From Craspedostauros australis (taxonomy: Eukaryota > Bacillariophyta > Bacillariophyceae > Mastogloiales > Achnanthaceae), in contig JAMXDE010000011.1 of NCBI GenBank assembly GCA_026770025.1, positions 1,364,001 through 1,428,000 of the forward strand: a DNA stretch of 64,000 nucleotides, written 5' to 3'. Under the pieces are notes generated by a model. It searched no databases, was not told the origin of the DNA, and saw nothing but the letters and a program-made list of their open reading frames with translations. Shown here piece after piece: positions 19,710 through 31,023 of this stretch. Each line of letters opens with the position of its first letter. Within the stretch, counting starts at the first letter, position 1. The position numbers and the translations under genes are program-made.

Positions 19710-20902
19710 GTTCTACCGTACACGTCCTCGTACTCGTCCTTATCGCAGTTCGAACAATACTTGGCTTCGCCTCAGGAGGTTGGGTGGGATTCTTTGATGT
19801 CGTGCTCTAGTACGCCTTGCTCGCTGTCTCTTTCGGATTGCTCCCTATCAGGTTACACCTCCGCGTGAGTGGACGGCTGGGTGGGTGCCCACTGCTCTGT
19901 GCAACTTGTAATTCTGAATGCTACGTATACGAGCGTGGAAGTTTGTACGGAAAGGGACGATGTTGATTCAGCGCAAACTGTCTTTCAGCACCTCAAGGCC
20001 GCACAGTGCTGGTGTTGCTGCTTCTTGTACGAGTCTGAAGCGCTCTGGACAAAGAGAGAGAAAGCGAGTAGAGTATGTCTACCTGTGCCGTACCTTGACG
20101 TCTCTGGAGGAAGTCGGTTGTTGTGTCGCCTCTTGTTGCCTCTTGTTGCTGTCTTCTCTCTACACCCCTCTCGGCCTCTCTCTCTCTCTTCTGCTGTTAT
20201 GTTGCGCTATGCCACGAGCACCCGTGTGTATGTTGTGTATAGCACGTCTTGTCTTCGTGTGGCTTTGTATGGCTTCGTGTTGCCTTGTGTGCCATCTGCT
20301 CCTCTCTGTGTGCCTTCGCCCTCTCGGTGTTGTTTGTGTGGGCAAAGCGCGTTCGGCCTGGGGTTGAAGCGACACACATCAATCTGTCCTTCGGTTGCCT
20401 GCCCGCGCCATGAGCATGTCACGAACGCCACGCGTACCGCAAACAGCCCCGCGTGGCGGAGAGGGAAAAAGAGCCGAATCGTGTCATGGTGTTTGTTCGG
20501 TGGCACTGCGCGATGTGCACAAAAAAAGGCTTCAAGGGCGCAAAAAAGAACGATCGAATTTCATCATGATAAAAAGCTATGTCAACGGGTGGAGGCCAGA
20601 CGTGTATTCTGTTCTCGTGATTCAGAATAGGTGTTGTCGGGACCACGATTCCCCAAAAGACGCGGCAAAATAGAACAACATTTAATTTTGGAAACAAATG
20701 AAACGAACGCAGAATCTGCGCCGTTGACTCATCATCACACCGAAGCATTCTCATGCAGATCCCTGTGGTCTCCTCTCACATCGCTCAATCAAGAGGGCTC
20801 CCCAGACCTTGTTGCCTCATACTTTCTGAACTCCACACCCACCAGCACATAATACGGTCCTAATACAGCAGTTCCCATAGCTACACCATACTCCAGCGAA
20901 GA
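19710..20902. promoter_or_regulatory. Divergent intergenic region, JmjC / DCC protein
   Basis: 1.19 kb that should hold both promoters. It has a CT-rich tract at about 20168-20190 and TAATAC/ATAATACG elements 25-55 bases before the DCC gene. Small frames on both strands show no family features. Confidence 0.45.
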
Positions 20903-21562
20903 ATGAGGCAGTGCGCAAAGCCAACCGCGATATCTTCCATCATCGGCATGGCGCTTCTGCTGGCATTCTCCACCTTCGCGGTGCGCACCAACGCGTTCGT
21001 GATGCGTCCCGCCAACTTCGCGTCACTGACGCGTTCCGCCACTGCCCTGCAGGAATCCACGGAAAAGGCGCAGGAGAAAGAGCTGCTGCCGCCCAAGGCT
21101 GTCTCCGACAAGGTGTTTGCCACCGACAACCGTCCCATCATCTTGTTTGACGGTGTTTGCAATCTGTGCAACGGCGCCGTCAACCTCGCATTGGACTGGG
21201 ACCCCAAGGGAAAGCTGCGCTTCGCCGCGCTGCAATCCAACGTCGGCCGATCGTTGCTGCAGGCGAATGGCAGAAACGGGGATGATATGAGCTCCATCGT
21301 TCTGGTCACCGAAGATGGCGCGTTCATCAAGTCGGATGCCGTCCTCAGGATATCGGAAGCCTTGACGCCGTTGTCCTTGCTTCCGCTCAAGCCGGTCTCT
21401 CGGTTGGGACGGTACGTCGTTCCTCGATTTCTGCGCGACATCATCTACGATGGCGTGGCCGACAATAGATACGACATACTGGGAAAGCAGGACCAATGCA
21501 GATTCGATGCGGATGGCGAATACGAAGATCGCTTCGTCAACGATGAACTTGCCTTGCGGTGA
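20903..21562 (+). CDS. Plastid-targeted DCC-family (DUF393) thiol oxidoreductase-like protein
   Basis: Intronless, 219 aa, ATG at 20903. Residues about 10-32 form a signal peptide (IIGMALLLAFSTFAVRTNAF); the Phe in TNAF fits the plastid import motif. The mature domain starts with IILFDGVCNLCNGAVNLAL, the hallmark FDG.C.LC of the DUF393/DCC family, followed by LRFAALQSNVGRSLL and SDAVLRISEAL, which are the other conserved blocks. The family has a thioredoxin-like fold with a CxxC pair; its reaction is not established, so redox activity is inferred. Length fits plant and algal homologues once the targeting region is removed. Confidence 0.9.
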   Translation: MRQCAKPTAISSIIGMALLLAFSTFAVRTNAFVMRPANFASLTRSATALQESTEKAQEKELLPPKAVSDKVFATDNRPIILFDGVCNLCNGAVNLALDWDPKGKLRFAALQSNVGRSLLQANGRNGDDMSSIVLVTEDGAFIKSDAVLRISEALTPLSLLPLKPVSRLGRYVVPRFLRDIIYDGVADNRYDILGKQDQCRFDADGEYEDRFVNDELALR

Positions 21563-21916
21563 GAGTGTACGAGGTAATCGGCGCACCTCCACTCCAGCCA
21601 CAAGCAGAGAAGAGCGTACAGTCCTCTGCCTGGGTGGTCTGGTCGCACGTGTCACTATCAAGGTACCACGCATCCAATACTCTTCATGAAGTTGAACTCT
21701 ACTTGTAGAACCAAGACTATGCACACACATACCATGCTCCAAAGAATCCGTATACTCGTTTCGCAAAATGACCGCTTGCTACAGCTGGTCACATCACTCC
21801 ATATGCGTTGGGTTGCGTTGCGTTGCGCTGACTTACGTAGATCTAAGTCCTGGTCGGACCTGGCAGGATCCTGGCAGGACCCTAGCATTCTTATGGTACA
21901 GTTGGATGTTCCGGTC
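21563..21916. other. Convergent intergenic region
   Basis: 354 bp between the 3' ends of the DCC and PHD genes. Contains a short TTGCG-type repeat (about 21806-21825) and a GGACCTGGCAGGATCCTGGCAGG-like duplication near 21857. No gene seen. Confidence 0.5.
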
Positions 21917-24900
21917 TCATGCTCCCACTCCCCCTCCTTCGAGTCCTCCTGCTGCTTCGCCAGCATAGTGGAGTGCGGTGGATGGGATGCGGACAGTGTT
22001 CTTGTTCATGTGCAAGTAATTCGGGTACAACCCGTACTGCGCACGGCGTCGCTCAGGGTTGTGGAATGAGCAGAATCCCACCGGAATGTGCTGCACGTCC
22101 GATGGCTGTTTGTCGTAGACGCCATGGGCAAGCAAGGCTCTGCATTTCACCACGCGAAGGCTGAACTTGTGCAGTTCTTTCGCTTCGTCTTTGCCGCCCT
22201 TCTTGCTGCCGCTCCCATTGCGACTGCCTCTGGTCCGCATACTATTGCGCCTTCTCTCGTGGCTGTTCTCAGCCTCGGCCTGCTTCAGCAGAGACGACAG
22301 CACCGCGCACATGGGATGAAAGAACACGCGGCATCTCGCCGCTGCGCACTTGATCAGGCCACCGCCGTCAGCATTCGGAGCGCATACCGGGTCTTGCTGC
22401 TCAAGGAGCTGCCCATGGCCACCGATGCCGCAGAGGGCGCATCTTTGCTCAAACCGAATGTGCGGGAATCGGGGTGCAGCCAATGCCTTGCCCGCCCACA
22501 CGCGGCATGTGTCATGCGTCCATGTTTTCTTCCCGCTAGCGTCGACGGAGACGGACATCGAGCCGCCGGTGTAGGGGCAGAGAGAGCAAGCCTCTGATGG
22601 CCTGTTGCTGATGGAGGCGTCTGATGATCTTCGTGATGATCGGTACTCCACTTGCGAATCCTGGAGCCGGGCCGGTATGCGAGACGATCGGCGGCTCTTC
22701 CGCTGAGGTGCGTGAGCTCGCGCGGGGCCCGCATCTCCCTCGGCTGGTTGCACCCGATCAGCGCAGATTGTGCAGGTCCAATCCGTCACCGTGCTGCTCG
22801 TCGAATCGGATGGTGCGACTTCATTGTCCTGCTTCCATACGTGGGATGCGCTTGAGGAACACTTCGAGTGGACCGTCATGCCACATCTACCGCATGCTAG
22901 GGTATCGCTGGCTTGATCGATTGTTGCGGCGCAGGCAGACCAGCACACCGCGCATCTCGCAGTTTGCCTCGTCGCGGAAGGTCTGCAGGAGTCCGTGATG
23001 AGTTCATGGATGTCCAACGAGTTCGCATCGAGGAGGGTTCCAGGGTGCGTGCAAACCACGCTCTGGGTGCACGTGACGTCGAGCGCACTGTCCAAGCGAG
23101 GTTCTGTGAGCACGATGCTGTAGGATTTGTTGGACGAGATGAGCTGTCGTGACGACGACGATGACGACGTGTTGGTGGAATGCTCACCTCTTTTCTTCTT
23201 CTTCTGCTGCTGTGCAGCTTTGAGAATATCTTGCTTGATGCTGTGGACGAAGGGCTCGGTGTGAAGCTTGCATTGCAGCGCATTTAAGCTCTGGCCGATG
23301 GGTTCCTCTTGCTCCAGCGCGATGCAATCCTTCTCCCATTTCGCGTCTATCAGGTCTCCATTGATCCTTATGGAGACCTTGATCTGGCGAGGCCGTTTGT
23401 GGCCGTTGCTGTCCAGCCGTTCACCAGTCAGGCAGGAAACGTAGGCGACCTTCTGGTGTGGCTGGTGGGGCATCTTGTGAGTCCAAACGCGCCTGATCCT
23501 TCCGGCCTGCACCTTGTGGTGGCTTTTGGCGGTTGGGATGCTATCGTAGTCGTTTCGGCAGTTGTACGATCCCAGCTGATGCTCAGTCTTCTTCGCTAAC
23601 GCCAATGGGCCGAATCGGCCGACGTTGATTTCTTGTGGGAGCTGTGCATTGAACACCAGAATGCTCTTTTCCTGCGGGAACACGGATACGCGGCTGCTTG
23701 TATTTGCGATCCTGATAGAGATACGGCGTTTCCGGATGAACGGCTCTTCATTCTCCTGCCTTTGGCGCTTCCTCTCTTGATTGCAGTTGAAGCACTGGAG
23801 CGCGACAGTCCCCGGAGGTGGTCCATCCAAAGGGCCATGTGCCAGTTGCGGACCTTCACCGTCCCTAGCGTCGTTGCTCGCGTTGGTATTGGTATCGGCG
23901 CCAGCGTCAGCGTCGGAGCTAGTCTTGAAATTGATGTCGATGATCGCGCCTTCAGCGGAGCCTTCGGTAGGACCGCGAGCGTCGACCATCATGGCGTCAT
24001 CCCTGTCGTTGTCGTTGTCGTTGTCGTCCCCGTTGTTGACGTTGGTATCGTTGGTGCCGGTGTTGTTGTTGCCGTTACCGTCATCCTGGCCGCTGTCATT
24101 GCCATCAACTTGCAGCGTGCCGCTGCTTCCCATCATGCGGAAATTCGCCCTGATTGGTTGGTGTGAAGGCGTATACTCGGTTAGCTCCACGACGCCGACA
24201 TCGAAGTCTCGTCTCACAGCGGCCCGGTAGGGGTGTTTGGAGTTTGTGAACGGGTGCTTGGATGTACTTGTCCTCATCTGACCACCATCGAATCTCCCGT
24301 ACCCAAGTGGGCCGTTGGTCATGGGCGAGAATTCGGATTCGCTCGCAGCGACGATGATGGGCATCTCGTCAATGTCGCAGGGGATGTTTCTGCCCACAGG
24401 GATGCCTTTGCCGCGGTGCTGCCAAGGGAAGCACATGGGAAAGACTATGTTCTCGAGGAGGCTGTTGGAATCCTGCATCAGATCCCTGCGATAACCCTCC
24501 TCATCAAGACTGGCAAGGATTGCCGCGCACTCGCCGACAGGCGTTACCTGTTTGTGTTTGTCGCTGGCCACCGTGGGCTGGGCTGTCCTGTTTGCCTTCG
24601 CCGCAACACCAGGCAGCGCTGACGCATTCGCAACATGCTGGTAAAGAAGTAACAACGATAAGGTCAGTTTAATCCAGTTTCAGGGGAACAGGGCACTTCA
24701 ATACGATGTTGGGAGCGGAGGAGCGGACGCGCATTGACTTAGAACTTACAGAACGACCTTGCTGCGATGACGGCGGCCCTGCCTTGGCTTGCTGCGATCT
24801 GGTGGAGTGCCGGGTTCTTCGTTTGGGGGTCGTGATGGATGTGCCACCAGGATTCTTGTCAGGCATCTCTGGGCTGGCACCACGGTCTCCGTTAGCCCAT

Positions 24901-24956
24901 GGGCTGTTGACAGGGTCTGCTTTGCCATGTTTGCTCTCCATGTTGGCTGCTTTCAT
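21917..24956 (-). CDS. PHD and extended-PHD chromatin reader protein
   Basis: Two exons. Exon 1 (24750-24956) starts MKAANMESKHGK and ends at a GTAAGT donor. Exon 2 (21917-24637) follows a CTTTACCAG acceptor. Both junctions are phase 0, the intron is 112 bp and the product is about 975 aa. Exon 2 alone has no ATG, which supports the splice. At about residues 630-700 a PHD finger reads CAVC, CGRCGMTVHSKC, WTCTIC. At about 750-850 comes an extended PHD: CSLCPYTGG, THDTCRVWAG, CALCGIGG, CAAARCRVFFHPMC, the pattern of BRPF/JADE/MLL proteins. These modules read histone H3 tails, so the protein probably sits in a histone-modifying complex. No catalytic domain is visible. The N-terminal third, with an Asn/Asp/Gly-rich run, is not recognised. 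Confidence 0.82.
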
Positions 24957-26187
24957 TATGTTATACTATACACCCCAGGGTTATGTGCGCCACGTAATAC
25001 GCACTGATGAGAAGTGGCGATGATGCTGTCCCACGAGCTCTGCGCTGAGAGTACGGATACAGGGTTTCCGTCACCCAAAAACGAGAATTTTTGCTTCGCC
25101 GTCATCTTCGTTTGGGGTTTCGTGTTCTGCAATTGCGTTGTCCGATTTGGACCCAAATCGTGGAAGGCGAGAAGCGTGACGAGTTGCTCATACTACTAGT
25201 GCCTCCCTACACCACGGGTGCACAGCGCTGACAAAAAGTCTCTGCTGTACTGCTCCATGCGTCCCAAGACGCCAATTATCTCGCTCACCACTATGCACCT
25301 CACAACATCGAGTCATTACAATACGAAGAGTGCTTCAACTACTCCATGTTTTGTTGATATCACATCTAGAATACGATGCGATTATTACGTGACACGTGCG
25401 AGCCGTCGTAGTAAAATATTATTAGTATCTATGGGGAAAACACTGGTTTGGTCTCGCGGTGTTTGGTCTTGATCACACAGTCATGGTTGCACCTACCGCG
25501 TGGCAACACAAATAGAGTGCCACGCACGCCCACAAGACAGCATCTGCATGGCGCAGTAACAGCGCAGAGTGGAATGAAGCACATAGAGTAGAGCACTATA
25601 AGTCAGAGCACGGTGGAGGAGAGCACTATTTGGCGTTGCCTATCCTGTGAGTGCAATTGAAGAAACTACTCTTGCGCATCCGTGATGCTCGTTTCAAGCA
25701 TGTCTGGCCATGCATCCGTCATCCCTCCACGCACTGCCGCCGGTCCCGGAGGTGAGGAAAGCTACTGACATCACCAGCCTCTTCAGAAAGGCATGCGGGA
25801 AGAGAGAGGGAGGGACAACGGCTCCTCTCATTGTGGCTTGTATGTATTCGCACAACCATGCTTGCATTCCTAGCGCCAGTGCTAGTGGCAATCATCCCTT
25901 GAGATGCCCGGCCCTTCACGTTTGATGGTATGTGCTTATGCGTCCGCAAGAGTATGGTAGAGTCCTTTTGGAGTGAATGTCCAAGCGGACCATTTGGGAG
26001 CGGGCGAGCCGTTTGCTGCTGTTGCATGGTATGTGCGCATCAGCAGGATGTTTCTCAGAGGTGCCTCTCTCCGTTGCAAGTGTTTGCCGTCCATCTTGCT
26101 TGTCATGACATCGTGTCGTCTTGGGATATGCCAACGATTCGAGATTCTGCTACAACGCCGTGGTTTGGTTGTGAAGATGGCAGGTTG

Positions 26188-26188
<1 letters not shown>

Positions 26189-26224
<36 letters not shown>
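26189..26224. repeat. CATGGG microsatellite
   Basis: Six perfect CATGGG units, then degenerate CATGAG/TATGAG units. No gene overlaps it convincingly. Confidence 0.95.
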
Positions 26225-26228
<4 letters not shown>

Positions 26229-28583
26229 AGTATGAGTATGAACGGGGATGAAGGGTTGACTTTGGCATAGAGACTTTGAGTGCTCTGCTTGGACAAAATA
26301 CGAAGAGCAGATCATCGTGCCTACTCTGAAGTAAAATGCTCTGGAGTCGATCGTTCATCTCTGCCATAGATTATATTGTTCTTACAGAACATAATATTAC
26401 ATATAATACCTAATGCATCATACTAGTTTATGATACCAAAGCAGTGGAGTCTCTGTTTGTGCGCGCACGTGTCATTAATACGAGTATGGAGGTCTCCGCT
26501 TCATCCCGTCTCTCTGCAAGCACGGTATCGGTATCTCTGCTCAGTTGGTGCCGTTCGCGAGTTGAGCTTTGTGTTGCGCCCACAGCGCAAAGTGTGGCGG
26601 GCACCGAGAAAACCGTCCCAAGTCGCCACTCTGCGATCGTACTCTATTCTTCTTCGGGGTGCTCTGTTTCACTCTTTCCCCTTCAGCGCATTGTACCATC
26701 ATGGACTTTGTTGGTGTGAGTCCGGGGTAGAATTCGGAAGTGGCGAATTCAAACACCAACCAACATGGTGCCCGAGTTGCATGCCGCGTGTTTTTGAAGC
26801 AACGGAGGAAACAGAATGTTCTCTGAACACCTCGCTTCCCTCATTCAAACCGGCTGGAGGATGGGATGGTACCATCCAAAATTGAATCAGCGACAGTTGT
26901 AGTCGTGCATGGTATGAGGTTCGTAGAGTATGTTATACTTCTACTTCTAACAGCGGCAATGCGATGACTGGTGGACAGTGGCACGGATCGATTTCTGCCA
27001 CGAAGATGATGATGACCAATGACGATGGGATTTGAAACTGTTGCGCTTTAGAATGTAAACAGTATGTGCAGAGTGCCATACTACGAGACTCCTCTGATCA
27101 TGGAGTGCTGGCTGCACTACAGATTCATCTCTAGAGAGATGTGTTTCGTGAGCAAGCAATGACGAGAAAAGAGATACTACGACTATTAGAGTAATACGAG
27201 CACCGAACCAACGCGAACAGATGGCGACGGTGGCAAATGGTGACACAGACTCGGGCCGCTGTCATCCTCTGGATACGTTCGGTCCCCGCATGCTTGGTGG
27301 AGTGCCATACTCCAATTGTTACATTTCAATTGTTGCGCTCAAGATGCGGATCGTGAAACAGAGGAGGGAAGAGGTTGGGATGTCTCCCTACACGAGCAAA
27401 GAGCCTGCGCAAGGAATACCAACCTTGGCGCGCAGATCCAGCCACTCAGACACAATGGAGCAAGCGAACTGTACGGAAACAACCACCGTGTCCGTATGTG
27501 CGAGCTCCTCCGCCAACCAATCTGTTGCCACTCTGAGCAGGTATGCTGGCAATTCTGTTCCTCAAGTCTTGTCTTGTCTTGTATAATACGCCTTGCATTC
27601 GAATGAATAGAGCATCGAACAGGATTAAATTGAATGCGATTGAATTGCGTGGTACATGTATTCTAGTATTCCTATGCAATACTTAGATTCACTACTCGCA
27701 CATACTCCCAGATAGGTCATTCAAATATAACATAATGGATTTAATACAAGGGCGCACTGGGGTACCACACCAGGCGTCATACTCGCAGCTCATCGCATGT
27801 CGTGCTCGTGCCTTGAGCGTTGGAGGCGTTGTTCGCGACTGGCCGGAAAATGTGAAGTCGTGAAGAAGCCACAAGAATGGACCTCGTGTATTGACAAGAC
27901 AGGCAAGTCATCATGTGATGACCTTGGAGGTCGCACGGCGAACGCTCGTTCCGATCCAAAGCAAGATCGTTGGACGGTTTTGTCTGTCGTGTAACGCAGG
28001 CGATCTCTGTGTGTCAAAACATGATGAGAATCCACCCACGTGAATCCCAGGCATCTGTTTTGCGCGCGATATTTAATGTATATATTCATGATTTAATACG
28101 ATATGTTTTCGGTGAGACACACGATGGCCTAAGTACAGTTTCCACCTTTGTCGTTGCCTCAGCGCACCGAGCAAGCGACAAGCAACAAAATAGGGCGCGT
28201 GAATTATGTCGGTCTGGCTCTATCACATGGATTCAAAGCAAATTGCAGCCGCTTTGATCCTCCCACCCACGAGGATGTGGTGACCCGGCTTTTGAATTTA
28301 TGTCGGCTGGCTCGAGGGTCACACATTGAACATCGGGACGCGCCTGTCGTGATGCTCAATTTCTGTTGAATTCTTGGATGGATCACACACCACGCCGATA
28401 CTATTGCAAAGCGAGGGGTTAAAGTCACGTTGAGGAAACCAACGACGACGTTGTTAACGGCAAAATAATTCGAACCGCCTCGGGGACTTGTCCCGGGCTG
28501 TGCGCATTGCTGTCCCCTTGCCGCCGCCAACTCCCTCCTCTTTTCAATTTTGGTTTCAGTTTTCTCCCTCTTCGTTCGCTTTT

Positions 28584-28610
28584 TCGTGTGTGTGTGTGTG
28601 TGCGCGTGTG
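28584..28610. repeat. TG dinucleotide repeat
   Basis: A run of GTGTGTGTGTGTGTG followed by CGCGTGTG. Intergenic. Confidence 0.9.
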
Positions 28611-29074
28611 GCCATTCCCTTCTGTTGGCATCGCCGTGGCGCGTGTTGTCACCGTTCGCCCCTTCTCTCGACCGACCTTGCTCTGTGTCTGTGGTTGTGT
28701 GGTTGTGTGGCTGTGCGAAGGCAGAACACGCAGAGCAAGCAAAATACGGAAACCACCTCAATGCAAGAGCGGACCACCAAGCAAGAGCAAGGGCAAGAAG
28801 CCAACCAAGAAGGCACAAAAACCAAGCAACAACACAGAAAGACACAGGAGCAACGGCAAGAACAAAGACAGAGCAGCCTTCCAAGTCATAAAACCAATCC
28901 CCAGTCTCACCATACAACCACATCGAACATCGCAACAATCACCTTCGCCTCAATCCATTCAGGACGTTCCAGCAACACATCACATCACATCACGTCGCAA
29001 CGCGGACCAACAAAGCAACCAACCACACCCTACCATACACAACGCTACTCATACCTACAACACACATCAGCAAG

Positions 29075-29194
29075 ATGCATTCCGGACCTTCACACCACCA
29101 ACAGCAGGAGCAGCAGCAGCATCAAGAACCTCCACAGCACGGCAAGATGAGGTCGTACAGCACCAGCAACGACTTCACGTTCAAGCCCATTCAG
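29075..29194 (+). other. Possible first coding exon of the cyclin gene
   Basis: An ATG-led frame of 40 codons (begins MHSGPSHHQQQ, ends NDFTFKPIQ) runs in phase 0 into a GTGTGT donor at 29195. A CGCGCAG acceptor at 29915 restarts in frame at PWERVATP of the cyclin. The Gln/His-rich start lacks independent support. It competes with initiation at 29850. Confidence 0.35.
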
Positions 29195-29849
29195 GTGTGT
29201 CGGATAGCAACAATCGGTGGATGATCACGATGGCAGAGCAATGCTGAAGATGATTCGGTTGATGTGGAAGTTGGTGTTTGGTGGGACAGGCAATAATCTT
29301 GTTGCAGATGCTCTTGGTCGGTCGCAGCAGCAGATGAATCCTCGAAAGGCTCTTGGGGCGGAAACCATTCGAATCTGTGGAGACACATGATCGAAGCCAC
29401 CAAACCAAAGCCCTCTCCAGTTGTCAGTCTTTGCGCGCGGAAAATTCTCCCACCAAAACCGAAATCATCTTGCTGTCCCACCAAACCAAACCAAACCAAG
29501 GCGAACTCGAGCAATGACACCTGCCTGTCTGCCTGCCTGACAATCTGGCTGACTTGCCAGAAGCAGAGTGGTGCCATACGCATACGCGCCCTTTACTTCT
29601 TGTCATGACAGCCAGCCACGGTGCCTTGTGGCCAACAAGACCACGCTCTGGTGATGCGCATAGCAAAGCGGCCACCCTTGACACACCATGCCACCATGTC
29701 AACCCAGACTCACAAAACACATTCTTCTTGCTCATACCTCCACTTGCACTCGTATCCCACAACGTGGCCTCTCCGCTGATGCTACAACAAACGACCACGC
29801 TCTACTTCACGCCCGACACCACGCGATTGTTGTTCGCAACACGGCCGTC

Positions 29850-31023
29850 ATGAACTGCTCCAAACCACGCCGTCACCATCACTACCCCTACAACGATCAT
29901 CGACATCACGCGCAGCCATGGGAGCGCGTCGCCACGCCAATCCAATCGTTGCAGCAAGTGTCGTTGGACGGCGTCGAGGAGGTCGTGGAGTCCAAGCCAT
30001 ACGGCATCCACGTAAGTTCTCAGGAGCCAGTGCAGTACATCCCCTCGCTGACAACAACGCTGCCTGCAACCACACCATACGACCAGTCATCTCACATCCT
30101 GCTCTCCGCCTTTCCTTTCGTAACTTTGCTTGAATGGTGACGTCAACCAACAACACACCAACATCCGCACCCAACAACTACTGCAACTGCTGTCACAACA
30201 ACAGGTCACCGTTGATGAGATGCTTTGCGTGTGCACGCAGGACCTGTTCCAGGACATGAAAGAGAGACAGGTGGAGTACGTGTCACCAGGCAGCTACGAC
30301 CCAACCTCGAGCTACCTTCCGTACAGACGGTACCTCGTGGACTGGATGAGCGACGTGGGAGAGCAGTTCAGACTTCACAGCACCACCATTCATGTGGCCA
30401 TCCTGTTCTTGGACAGGATCTTCAGAGCACGCAACATCCCGCGCGGGCAGTGGCAGCTTCTTGCCACGGCATGCATCAGCGTGGCAGCCAAGTACGAGGA
30501 GGCCGAAGAGCACTGTCCACACATCCCAGACCTGTTGCAATTCACGAAGCTGTCTGCCGCAGGTCACACATCCCTCTCTTTCCGCGAAGGCGAGCTTGAG
30601 GTCCTTCGGTACCTTGGCTGGAAGCTGAGAGCCGTCCCGCCGCTGCACGTCGTCGGATACTTCCTGGCCAAGGGCGTCACATTCCAGGACGACAGTTGGC
30701 AAGGACGCCCACTCATCGAGAAGATCCCACGCTACGTCAAGAAGTACGCGGACTTCTTCTGCAACCTCACACTGCAGGAGTACGCATTCCAGCAGTACCT
30801 CCCAACGCATCTGGCCAGCGCGGTCATCCTCGCATCCAGAGTGGCGCTGCAGATAGAGCCTCGGTGGAGACCGGAACTCGCTCGTCTCACGGGCTACGAT
30901 GAAACTGAAATCATGGATGTCTACCAACACGTGTGGTCCTACTTCGAGGAGCAATTCCCAGGGCATGGATCCAGAGCCATCTCCCCGCGCAGTGTCGCAG
31001 CCCCGCTCGACATGTACCCATGA
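29850..31023 (+). CDS. Cyclin (cyclin J / mitotic A-B type fold)
   Basis: Exons 29850-30011 and 30205-31023, with a GTAAGT donor, CAACAG acceptor and phase 0, give 326 aa. The second exon has no ATG of its own ahead of the domain. The N-terminal cyclin box (about residues 85-185) has RRYLVDWMSDVGEQF, LAT-type ACISVAAKYEEAEE and the charged Lys-Glu pair (YEEAEE) that contacts the kinase. A second cyclin fold follows: PPLHVVGYFLAKG, then YAFQQYLPTHLASAVILASR. The sequence spacing (SLRRY-like start, SxxxLxxxxKYEE) is closest in my reading to animal cyclin J, but diatom A/B-type cyclins are an alternative. It should activate a CDK in the cell cycle. An alternative upstream exon (29075-29194 joined at 29916) would replace the first 22 residues and give 344 aa. 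Confidence 0.8.

Larger units (their letters stand above)
24957..29849. other. Gene-poor region with simple repeats
   Basis: Nearly 5 kb with no recognisable gene. Short frames are present on both strands, the longest starting with a real ATG being 27221-27586 (121 aa, no family features). It contains six CATGGG units, a TG run, and the 12-mer GAGTGCCATACT twice (about 27073 and 27300). The right end (28900-29850) probably holds the cyclin promoter, 5' UTR and possibly its first exon. Confidence 0.5.

Noticed and set aside
27221-27586. ATG-led frame of 121 codons in the gene-poor region
   Set aside because: No signal peptide, domain or conserved motif, and similar frames are expected by chance at this length.
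28204-28938. Minus-strand frame of 244 codons
   Set aside because: Composition follows a TG microsatellite and it has no domain or consistent codon pattern. It also overlaps frames on the other strand.
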